Source: MH13 sp965601715 (GTDB taxonomy: Bacteria; Pseudomonadota; Alphaproteobacteria; Rhizobiales; MH13). Taken from it: a DNA stretch of 64,000 nucleotides. The DNA lies in assembly GCA_965601715.1 (NCBI GenBank), contig OZ271835.1:2728001-2792000 (forward strand), read 5' to 3'. This document shows positions 47,687 through 55,352 of the stretch, one piece after another (position 1 is the first letter of the stretch; every line of letters begins with the position of its first letter). Under the pieces are notes generated by a model. It was not told the origin of the DNA. It saw only the letters and a program-made list of their open reading frames with translations, and did no database searches. The translations under genes and the position numbers were made by a program.

Positions 47687-47783
47687 TTTGTCCGTTTTAT
47701 AGAACATCGAGCCCAAACCAGCTGTGTATGGACCCATTCGCGCGATTGCTTTGGCGCGCCGATTGCGAAAACACTCCACGAGC

Positions 47784-48890
47784 ATGCCTGGTGATCTACC
47801 ATCTTTCGGCCCCCACGACGGGATCCTGCCCGACCATGACATCCACGCGATGGTTACGGCAGGGGCTATCACGCATGCGAGCGAATTGGATGAGGATCAG
47901 GTCCAACCAGCGAGCCTTGATCTAAGGCTCGGCAACACCGCCTATCGTATCAAAGCGAGCTTCCTGCCCGGGGCAGGACGAACTGTGGCGCAGCGGCTCG
48001 AAGCAGTGGCTTTACACACCATGGACTTGGAAGAAGGTGCTGTCCTCGAAACAGGCTGCATCTACCTCGTCGAACTGAACGAAGGCCTTTCCCTGCCGCC
48101 TGCCGTGAGCGCGGCCACCAACCCGAAAAGCTCCACCGGGCGGCTCGATATCTTCACCCGCGTCATCGCCGATGGCGGGACGGTGTTTGATCAAATACCG
48201 GCAGGCTACCAAGGCAAGCTCTACCTGGAAGTGGCGCCGCAGAGCTTCCCTATCTTGGTGAAGCCCGGGTCGCGCCTGTCGCAGATTCGCTTTCGGTGTG
48301 GCGACACAACACTCACTGACAAGGAGTTGAGCAGCCTCGACCAGCGCTTAGGGTTGGTCACGGGCGCACCAGGTCAGTTCCAAAATGGACTCGCCGTCTC
48401 CATTGACCTTAAGGGAGGTAAGGACGGCCTGATTGGCTACCGTGCCAAGCGCCCGGGCGGCTTGGTGAATGTTGACAAGAAGGCAGCACTCGACCGCGAG
48501 GACTATTGGGAACCGCTTTACGCCGATTCCAGCGGCACGCTGATCTTCGACCCAGCAGCATTCTATATCCTGGTGTCCCGCGAGGCGGTGCACGTTCCCG
48601 CGGACTACGCCGCCGAGATGGTCCCTTTCGATCCCTTGGTCGGGGAATTCCGCGTGCACTATGCGGGGTTCTTTGACCCAGGCTTTGGCGCGCCGGAAGC
48701 TGGCGGGAAGGGGGCACGGGCCGTGCTCGAAGTGCGCTCGCGCGAGGTGCCCTTCTTGGTGGAACACGGTCAGATGATTGGTCGCCTGGTTTTTGAAACC
48801 ATGCGCCAACGACCCACCAACCTTTATGGCGCCGCTGGCGTCTCCAACTACCAGGCGCAGGGCCTCAAACTATCCAAGCATTTCCGCTAA
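47784..48890 (+). CDS. dcd: 2'-deoxycytidine 5'-triphosphate deaminase, long alphaproteobacterial form
   Basis: Makes dUTP from dCTP for thymidylate synthesis. About 368 residues from the ATG at 47784, matching the double-length DCD family rather than the 190-residue E. coli enzyme. QPASLDLRLGNTAYRI, NPKSSTGRLDIFTRV and the repeated second half beginning near LVNVDKKAALDREDYWEP show two related dUTPase-like folds. A GTG at 47724 would add 20 residues but has no ribosome site. It overlaps the next, convergent gene by 4 bp. Confidence 0.82.
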   Translation: MPGDLPSFGPHDGILPDHDIHAMVTAGAITHASELDEDQVQPASLDLRLGNTAYRIKASFLPGAGRTVAQRLEAVALHTMDLEEGAVLETGCIYLVELNEGLSLPPAVSAATNPKSSTGRLDIFTRVIADGGTVFDQIPAGYQGKLYLEVAPQSFPILVKPGSRLSQIRFRCGDTTLTDKELSSLDQRLGLVTGAPGQFQNGLAVSIDLKGGKDGLIGYRAKRPGGLVNVDKKAALDREDYWEPLYADSSGTLIFDPAAFYILVSREAVHVPADYAAEMVPFDPLVGEFRVHYAGFFDPGFGAPEAGGKGARAVLEVRSREVPFLVEHGQMIGRLVFETMRQRPTNLYGAAGVSNYQAQGLKLSKHFR

Positions 48891-49708
48891 TCGCGTTTCA
48901 GTGACGCCACTTCCGCGCGCAGCGCTTTCACTTCATCCAAGATCGCTTTTTGCTGGTCGCCCAGGGTGGCCCGCTCTTCTTCGGCGGTGGCCTCATGCTC
49001 GGCCTGCATCGCCGACACGATGATGCCGATGAACAGGTTCAGTACCGTGAACGTCGTGCACAGGATGAAGGGAATAAAGAACATCCAAGCGAACTGGTGA
49101 ACCTCCATTGTGGGGCGCACGATGCCCATCGACCAGCTTTCCAGCGTCATGATCTGGAACAGCGAATAGGCCGAGGCGGGCAGAGTGCCGAACCACTCCA
49201 CCAGTTCAGCGCAGCGTCCAGGGATCGCTTCGCATGCCCCTTCACCTGTTCCGTAGAGTTTGGTCGCCACGACCGAAAACACATAGAAGATCAGTGTCAG
49301 CAGGACGGTAATGGAGCCCATTCCGGGCAACGCCGCGATCAACCCGCCGACCACGCGGCGCAGTGATGGCACCATGGAAACAAGGCGTAGCACGCGCAGG
49401 ATGCGCAGGGCGCGGAGAACGGACAGGGCACCAGTGGTCGGCATCAACGCAATGCCGACAATCACAAAATCAAAAATGCGCCACGGGTCGTGGAAGAAGC
49501 GCGTGCGATAGACGTAAAAACGCAGCAGCAACTCGGCAACGAAAACCCATAGCACAGCGCGGTCGATGAAAAGGAGGATGCCTCCAACACGCTCCATGAC
49601 GGCGTCGGAGGTTTCCAGACCTAGCGTGATCGCGTTTGCGACGATCAGCAAGGTGATCGCAAGTTCAAAGCGGCGGCTGGTGATGAGGGCTTCGACGCGT
49701 TCGCGCAT
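48887..49708 (-). CDS. Voltage-gated ion channel, bacterial sodium channel (BacNaV) type
   Basis: Six-helix, single-domain channel of 273 residues that should form a tetramer in the inner membrane. The voltage sensor S4 is RALRILRVLRLVSMVPSLRR (98-117), with arginines every third residue. The selectivity filter TLESWSM (188-194) is the sodium-channel type seen in NavAb. The pore loop before it holds two cysteines (EGACEAIPGRC). The C-terminus (235-270) is a Glu/Ala-rich coiled coil, as in the tetramerising tail of NaChBac. No other subunit is needed. Confidence 0.9.
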   Translation of the reverse strand: MRERVEALITSRRFELAITLLIVANAITLGLETSDAVMERVGGILLFIDRAVLWVFVAELLLRFYVYRTRFFHDPWRIFDFVIVGIALMPTTGALSVLRALRILRVLRLVSMVPSLRRVVGGLIAALPGMGSITVLLTLIFYVFSVVATKLYGTGEGACEAIPGRCAELVEWFGTLPASAYSLFQIMTLESWSMGIVRPTMEVHQFAWMFFIPFILCTTFTVLNLFIGIIVSAMQAEHEATAEEERATLGDQQKAILDEVKALRAEVASLKRD

Positions 49709-49845
49709 GGTCGGTCCTGAAGGCTGTTTGGGGGGTGCCTAGCTAGGCTTATGGTTAAGCAAGCCGCTGGCTTCAAGGGCTGCGGTCACCCAATCGTGAC
49801 CAGGCGTTGGTTGATCCCACGGCATCACCCCGGCATGGAGGCATC

Positions 49846-50559
49846 ATGGAGCTCGTCTTTGCCTACACCGCCGGGTTGCTAACGCTCATCAACCCTTGCG
49901 TTTTGCCGGTGTTGCCCATCGTGCTGGTGGGTGCGCTCAACGCCAGCCGCCTTGGCCCCTTGGCCCTGGCCGCGGGGATGAGCCTGTCGTTTGTCGTCTT
50001 TGGTGTCACGGTCACCGCCTTTGGCGGTGCTGTGGGCTTAACCCAAGAAACCTTGGCACAGATTGGCGCCGTCCTGATGATGATCTTCGGGGTGATTTTG
50101 GTCGTTCCCGCCTTCTCGCGCCGCTTTGAACTTGCAACAGCCGGTGCGACGTCTGGCGCTGGTGGTCATCTGGCTGACATGGACACGTCTGGCGTGCGCG
50201 GTCAGTTTCTTGGCGGCGCGCTGCTCGGCATGGTTTGGTCACCGTGCATTGGCCCGACGCTCGGCGGTGCCATCGCTTTGGCTTCCCAAGGTCAGAACCT
50301 TGGCTGGGTCACGCTGATCATGATTGCCTTTGCGCTCGGCGTGTCCACGCTGATTTTGGCGATTGGCTACGGCGCCCGCGAGACCATCCGCGCCCGCTCA
50401 GAAAGCCTGCGCGCGCTTGCCGAACGCTCCAAATCCATCATCGGCATCACGTTCCTTCTGGTCGGCCTGATGCTTTTCCTTGGTGTTCACCACATCATTG
50501 AGGGCCTTGCCCTGCAAATCATGCCGATCTGGCTTCAAGACCTATCCGTCGCGCTCTAA
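49846..50559 (+). CDS. CcdA-like thiol-disulphide transmembrane protein
   Basis: Six-helix membrane protein of the DsbD/CcdA family, 237 residues, which carries electrons from cytoplasmic thioredoxin to periplasmic thiols. The first helix has LLTLINPCVLPVLP and a later one WSPCIGPTLGG, each with the single redox cysteine. The ATG at 49846 follows TGGAGG at 49836-49841. It is followed after 13 bp by a thioredoxin-fold partner, so the two probably replace full DsbD. Confidence 0.87.
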   Translation: MELVFAYTAGLLTLINPCVLPVLPIVLVGALNASRLGPLALAAGMSLSFVVFGVTVTAFGGAVGLTQETLAQIGAVLMMIFGVILVVPAFSRRFELATAGATSGAGGHLADMDTSGVRGQFLGGALLGMVWSPCIGPTLGGAIALASQGQNLGWVTLIMIAFALGVSTLILAIGYGARETIRARSESLRALAERSKSIIGITFLLVGLMLFLGVHHIIEGLALQIMPIWLQDLSVAL

Positions 50560-50572
50560 AAGGAGACTTCGC

Positions 50573-50974
50573 ATGAACCGTCGTCATTTTCTCACAGCAT
50601 CCATAGCCTTGCTGGCATCGCCACTGATCGTCCGGCAGGCCGCGGCAGCCACCGACTATACGCCTGGCGCGATCGCCAACGCTTTGGCGCGTGGCGAGAC
50701 CGTATTTGTCGATTATGCCGCGCGCTGGTGCAGCACCTGCGCCCGTCAAGCTCGCGTCGTGAGCGCTTTGCGCCAAGCCAACCCGGCCTATAACCAAGCC
50801 ATTACATTTATTCGCGTCGACTGGGACACGTATCGCACCCACGAGGTGACCACGAGCCGCAACATTCCGCGCCGCTCGACTCTTCTCTTGCTCCGAGGCG
50901 ACCAAGAGCTCGGCCGCATCGTTGCCGGTACCTCGCATGCGCAGATCCAAGGTCTGCTTGATTTGGCCTTGTAA
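50573..50974 (+). CDS. Exported thioredoxin-like protein
   Basis: 133-residue protein with a thioredoxin-like active site WCSTC (CSTC) in VDYAARWCSTCARQARV. The N-terminus MNRRHFLTASIALLASPLIVRQAAA looks like a Tat-type (RRxFL) or Sec signal, so it acts in the periplasm. AGGAGA lies before the ATG at 50573. It is the likely electron partner of the preceding CcdA-like protein, for cytochrome c maturation or disulphide reduction. Confidence 0.82.
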   Translation: MNRRHFLTASIALLASPLIVRQAAAATDYTPGAIANALARGETVFVDYAARWCSTCARQARVVSALRQANPAYNQAITFIRVDWDTYRTHEVTTSRNIPRRSTLLLLRGDQELGRIVAGTSHAQIQGLLDLAL

Positions 50975-51034
50975 ACGGTTCGCTCACCCGCCTTTGCTAA
51001 GGCGCTCAACTGTGCCCACAGAGGCGGGTGCGAT

Positions 51035-51108
51035 GCGGGTGTAGCTCAATGGTAGAGCAGGAGCTTCCCAAGCTTAAGACGAGGGTTCGATTCCCTTCAC
51101 CCGCTCCA
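51035..51108 (+). tRNA. tRNA-Gly (anticodon CCC)
   Basis: A 74-nt cloverleaf with encoded CCA. Acceptor GCGGGTG pairs with CACCCGC, D-arm GCTC with GAGC, and T-arm GAGGG with CCCTT around TTCGATT. The anticodon loop is TTCCCAA, so the anticodon is CCC at 51067-51069, reading GGG. The last anticodon-stem pair is G-A. Confidence 0.93.
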
Positions 51109-51298
51109 TATACAATAGCTAAGTTGCGGATTTTATTCGATAATTTTTGATGATATTCCCCTTGGTCCACCTGGGGCGTGCTTTTAGAGTGCCGACCGCT
51201 TGGTTGAAGCGCGGTTTGCTACCGGCCCAGAGCCGACCTTCAGGTATGCTCAGATGCGCGCGCGACGACCTGTGCCCTGGCTTCAAACACGCTATGGA

Positions 51299-52033
51299 TC
51301 ACGGAAAGGTAATGCTACCGCCGCTCGACGAGTTGATATCTCGGACCTTCTGATCGCCAAAGACCTGTATCAAGGCTCCGCTCGACGCGTTGGCTTCGAC
51401 CATCTGTTCGGCGAATACAAGAGTATCGGATCCGCTCGAAGCGGAGACCCCCACGTTGGAGCATCGTAGTCCGTGCGCACTGATCGAAGACCCATTGGAG
51501 GCTTGAACTTCTAACGCCTCGCAGGACCCGCCCTCAACACTTATCCGACTTCCGCTTGCGGCCGTGAGGGAAACTTCCTCGCTATCAACCAAATCCAACC
51601 GGATCTGTGCGCCGCCGGAAACGGACAGCTGTTTCTCGTCGCCTGTCGCTCTATCGGCTGAAATGCTGGCTCCCGAGGATGCGGTGGCCTCAGTCAGCTC
51701 TGGCATCGATACTCGAACAGTGACCCTCCAGCTTTCGGCGCGAAAAGACGAGAATAGGTTTCGATCCATTTCCGCACCCAGAACGCCGCGATGCACATTC
51801 AGTTCGAGTAGTTCAAGCTGCCTAGGTTCGTCGCTTTCCGCGGTTACGGAATACGCGCTACCGATCGTCAATACCATCTGGATGCCATGAGAGGCAGCGA
51901 CGCCGTCAAATCCCGAAAGCTCATGTGTGACGGTTTGTTGGGCAACCGCAACCGAAACGGGCGTGAGCAAACACAAGATGACCGCGATCAGGCACCTACC
52001 TTGCGAGTAACCACGAGAGATCAATCGGCGCAT
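51299..52033 (-). CDS. Secreted DUF2807 (head GIN domain) protein
   Basis: 244 residues with a signal peptide (CLIAVILCLLTPVSVAVAQ). The mature part has the DUF2807 pattern: a beta-helix-like series of short turns rich in Ser, Gly and Ala (SSGASISAD, SGGAQIRLD, ASGSRISVE, SNGSSISAH, SSGSDTLVF, SSGALIQVF, SSGGSITFP). The ATG at 52033 has GGAGAC just upstream. Function is unknown; such proteins are surface or periplasmic. It lies after the tRNA and is transcribed toward it. Confidence 0.8.
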   Translation of the reverse strand: MRRLISRGYSQGRCLIAVILCLLTPVSVAVAQQTVTHELSGFDGVAASHGIQMVLTIGSAYSVTAESDEPRQLELLELNVHRGVLGAEMDRNLFSSFRAESWRVTVRVSMPELTEATASSGASISADRATGDEKQLSVSGGAQIRLDLVDSEEVSLTAASGSRISVEGGSCEALEVQASNGSSISAHGLRCSNVGVSASSGSDTLVFAEQMVEANASSGALIQVFGDQKVRDINSSSGGSITFP

Positions 52034-52489
52034 CTTAGGTCTCCGTTGTAGCTTGCCAGAATGCTGGCGAGTGTTGTGCAACATGTCAGGGCGCTCCACC
52101 GGCTCTATGGGTGCCCGGAAGGCAATACCAAGCTGCTGATCGTGTCATCGAACTAGATCAAGGTTTGCTGCGCGCCCGCTGACAATAGCGCGAGAGCTTT
52201 GCGTTAGCTGATGAAGCCCAAGACCTGCTTCAATGATACTGAGCCTAGAAAAACGCAGCGCGCATCTGTCCATGCCCTTCTCGAAACGGACGATAGACGT
52301 CTGGGTTTGAAGTGCTGACTTCAATCGGGCGATATCAAGCCCATCCATGCACCAGCAGTTGACCTCGAGACAAAGACAATCGATGCGCCTCACCGAGGGG
52401 CATCCAACGTGCTTCCAAGAACAGGGCGGCACCGACGACGCGCATGATGGAAGTTTTTGCGCATGCTCAAATCAGCGGTAAAGAGCAGC
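52034..52489. other. 456-bp region between the DUF2807 and PhyH-cupin genes
   Basis: This divergent region should hold both promoters. A 95-residue minus-strand frame at 52145-52432 has several cysteines near its start and no recognisable domain; I treat it as unsupported. It could also be the trace of a decayed gene. Confidence 0.4.
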
Positions 52490-54112
52490 ATGAACAAAGA
52501 CCAAGAGCAGGCCTTTTCCGAAGACGGGTATTTGGCCCCAGTCCCACTCCTGACTGCTGCACAGTGCCAACTGGTCGCCAATTCCTTTCGGAGTGGTTCA
52601 CTGGTGGAGCCTGCCGTATGGGAAAAGGGATTGGCGGTCCATGATCGGCTGATTTTTGATATCGCAACCCGACCGGCAATCATCGGCGTCCTCCGCAAAC
52701 TGATGGGAAATGATGTTAACTTGTGGGGTGCCAGCATTCAGCATCGACAGCCGCACGCGGTTCATCCATGGCACAGCGATATCGAGAGCCTCGGCGCGTC
52801 AGGTAAGTTTGTGAGTCTGTGGATTGGAATTGAAAACACATCCCGCGCATCTTCGCTGAAGCTGGTTCGCCGTTCGCATCGGTTTGGCAAGTCCGTCCAG
52901 GAGGTTCAAATCGGAAATGGGTTCAAGCGTGGTGAGGCCAAAGACACCGATATCCTAAACTGGGCGCAAGAACTCGATCCAAAGGCAGACTTGCGACAAC
53001 CGGACGTATCAGATGGGGAGGCCATCGTTTTCGACGGTCGACTCTGGCACGGCTCCGAAAATGAACTTGCCGATCGTACACGCCTTGCATTGCTGCTTCA
53101 GTACGCTTGTGGGGACGCGACCGTTCGCATGCCCGATCCGAAACATTGGGAGGCAGGGCCCGTCAGACATATCGAGAAGGAACGCCCGCCAGTTGTCGTG
53201 GTATCGGGACAGGCAGATGTCGTTGCGAACAACGTTGAGCGGTTGCCTGAGCGCTTCAAGGAACGCGCGCCCATAGAGACCTTTGCGAAGGCGCTCCCTA
53301 TGCCTTTGGAACGGGATTTGGCTGGAGGTTGGAAGCCGCATTTCCTGCTGGACGGCCACACGAGCGGCCTTCAACATCTTACCTGTCACGTGTCCGTATT
53401 GGAGGCTGGCTTTTGTCCTCATCCGCCGCACAGTCACGTCGAGGAGGAGTTGCTCATTGTCCTTGACGGCCAAGCAGACATACTCATCGCAGAATCTCCA
53501 GAGGATCCATCGCCCCGCACCGTTCACTTCTCTGCAGGCGACATGGTTTACCACCCCGCCTATCAACACCACACGCTACGGAACACGAGTGACTGCCCCG
53601 TCACCTACCTAATGTTCAAGTGGGCGTCCGTGCCTTTGGAAGCACTAGACCCGCTTGGCTCTACAGTCGTTCATCTCAGCGACTATCCGTCTGGGAATGC
53701 CCAAGACAGTCCATTTCATGCTCGGGTCATGTTCGATCAGCCAACGGTTTTTCTGTCCAAGCTCCATGCGCATATCACCGACCTGCAGCCAGATGCTGGC
53801 TATGCACCGCATGTCGACGACTATGATGTAGCGATAGTTTTGTTGAGCGGGACGATCGCCACAGCTGATCAAACGCTCAGTGCTCCAGCAGTTGTTTTTT
53901 TTGCAGAGAACGAATTGCACGGCATGCACAATCCAGGCGCCGAGGCCGCCCGCTATATCGTTTTCGAGTTTCATGGCGAACACCAGGCGGCCAGGGACAT
54001 CGTAGCAAAAACCACCACCCAGCCTGAGCGAAAGACGCGTCCTATTGTCTCGAGATTTTGGTCATCATTGGGGGTGAAGGGTATCTTGAAACCATTCCGG
54101 AGGCGTCGCTAG
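52490..54112 (+). CDS. PhyH dioxygenase-cupin-cupin fusion protein
   Basis: 540 residues. Part 1 (about 1-235) is a phytanoyl-CoA dioxygenase-like Fe(II)/2-oxoglutarate oxygenase, with ligands His95 and Asp97 (WHSD), His187 (LWHGSEN) and an arginine at about 198. Part 2 (about 290-375) is a cupin with the full HSH-x3-E-x6-G motif at 314-327 and a second half GDMVYHPAYQHH. Part 3 (about 415-497) is a weaker cupin. The tail is basic. ATG at 52490 was chosen; ATG at 52463 is possible. Substrate unknown. It converges with a glycosyltransferase gene, overlapping by 4 bp. Confidence 0.75.
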   Translation: MNKDQEQAFSEDGYLAPVPLLTAAQCQLVANSFRSGSLVEPAVWEKGLAVHDRLIFDIATRPAIIGVLRKLMGNDVNLWGASIQHRQPHAVHPWHSDIESLGASGKFVSLWIGIENTSRASSLKLVRRSHRFGKSVQEVQIGNGFKRGEAKDTDILNWAQELDPKADLRQPDVSDGEAIVFDGRLWHGSENELADRTRLALLLQYACGDATVRMPDPKHWEAGPVRHIEKERPPVVVVSGQADVVANNVERLPERFKERAPIETFAKALPMPLERDLAGGWKPHFLLDGHTSGLQHLTCHVSVLEAGFCPHPPHSHVEEELLIVLDGQADILIAESPEDPSPRTVHFSAGDMVYHPAYQHHTLRNTSDCPVTYLMFKWASVPLEALDPLGSTVVHLSDYPSGNAQDSPFHARVMFDQPTVFLSKLHAHITDLQPDAGYAPHVDDYDVAIVLLSGTIATADQTLSAPAVVFFAENELHGMHNPGAEAARYIVFEFHGEHQAARDIVAKTTTQPERKTRPIVSRFWSSLGVKGILKPFRRRR

Positions 54113-55221
54113 GAGGCGTTAGACGCGCTCCTACGCGTTCTGCGAAGATGCGCGAATCCTGGCCCCTGAAGGCCGCGCAGTGCGACGTGAAGCCGATGAC
54201 GGAAAATCTCTTTTTGGTGTTCAGCTTTCGAATGCCAGTCGATCGGTGCGATCAGCCCCGTTTCTATGAGAGAGGATGCACCCCTGAAGTGCCGGCTGCC
54301 GTCATGGTAAAGGTTCCAATCCGGATCCTGGCGCAGTGCTTCCTGATAAATGCGATACTCCATTGCATCTTGCAGATATTGCTTCTCCATAACTGCCCGA
54401 TCCACAAGCGAAACAAAATCTGATGTGAATTTGAGATGCGCCATCGCAGCCTGGTTCGAAACCGCATTCAGATGGTAAGGATAGGCTTCGTGAATATGGA
54501 TAAGACCGCTTGCAGTATCGAAGCGGCCAAACGGGAATTTGCCGAGCCAGTTGTTGAATGGTTCAGTCTTGGTTGAGAGCATCCGTGATCGCGGGCCGCC
54601 CGACACCTCGTTATTCTTGACGGTGTAGCTATCGGAATCAAAGAACCACTCAGCGTCTAGAGGTTCACCCGATGGCCAAGCCGTGCTCCTAACGGGGCCC
54701 TTCCCGTATAGATCGACCATGAACGCGCGCAGCCGTTTTTGAGATCTCCTGTCGAGCAGATCGCCAAGATCATGAAGGTCGTGCGATTCCATGCCATCGT
54801 AGACAAGAAACTCATCAGCGTCCGCGACAACGACCCAGTTCTCGTAGGCATGTGTGAGCGAACGGATCAACGCGGTCAGCAAGAGATTTTTCTTCTTGAA
54901 GTCGCGCGCTCGCCATATTTCTACATCCGCTGCTTCTGAAAGAATTTTGCGTGTCTCGTCGGTGCTATCATTGTCGATAAAAACGAAGCTATCGACGCCC
55001 AGGTCTCGGTAGTGGTTTAGGAACGCCGGAAGGCGTATCGCCTCGTTGCGGACCATCGTAACGAGTGCGATATCGTCACGCCGAAGAGGCGGCCGCCCTT
55101 TTATTAACTCCAATTCGCGGCTCGCCTTCTCCGATTTACGAAGAAACTCGTCGATCGTAGTGCAACCCGATAGATACCGATTTTTGCTACGCCAGGCTCG
55201 CGGTGTAAGGGCTTTGATCAC
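54109..55221 (-). CDS. Glycosyltransferase, family 2-like
   Basis: 370-residue GT-A protein. Motifs are VTMVRNEAIRLPAFLNHYRDLG and VFIDNDSTDETR near residue 55-90, and the metal-binding DxD in VVVADADEFLVYDG (about 130-143). It fits the Glyco_tranf_2_4 group found in polysaccharide and surface-glycan loci. No membrane helix is visible. The nucleotide sugar and acceptor are unknown. It lies between the PhyH-cupin gene and a membrane glycosyltransferase. Confidence 0.8.
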   Translation of the reverse strand: MIKALTPRAWRSKNRYLSGCTTIDEFLRKSEKASRELELIKGRPPLRRDDIALVTMVRNEAIRLPAFLNHYRDLGVDSFVFIDNDSTDETRKILSEAADVEIWRARDFKKKNLLLTALIRSLTHAYENWVVVADADEFLVYDGMESHDLHDLGDLLDRRSQKRLRAFMVDLYGKGPVRSTAWPSGEPLDAEWFFDSDSYTVKNNEVSGGPRSRMLSTKTEPFNNWLGKFPFGRFDTASGLIHIHEAYPYHLNAVSNQAAMAHLKFTSDFVSLVDRAVMEKQYLQDAMEYRIYQEALRQDPDWNLYHDGSRHFRGASSLIETGLIAPIDWHSKAEHQKEIFRHRLHVALRGLQGPGFAHLRRTRRSASNAS

Positions 55222-55352
55222 GATAGAGGACCGCTACAGATTGGCAGAAGCACTCTGCGAGGAAGCACAACGTGCTGGGCGTTCTTGGAAATCGTAAACC
55301 GGACGCCATTGCAAGGCCAAGAGCCCAGTTCCGTCGCCTGCTCTTCTTGTTC

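Noticed and set aside
47627..47783. SAM-II riboswitch before metZ
   Set aside because: metZ genes in alphaproteobacteria often have one, but I cannot find its conserved core or pseudoknot parts here; only a simple inverted repeat is seen.
52145..52432. 95-residue minus-strand frame between the DUF2807 and PhyH-cupin genes
   Set aside because: No ribosome site, domain or conservation evidence; kept only as part of the intergenic note.
51081..55350. Duplicated tRNA-Gly 3' end marking an integrated element
   Set aside because: I read downstream for a copy of the T-arm and acceptor sequence and found none; no integrase gene is present.
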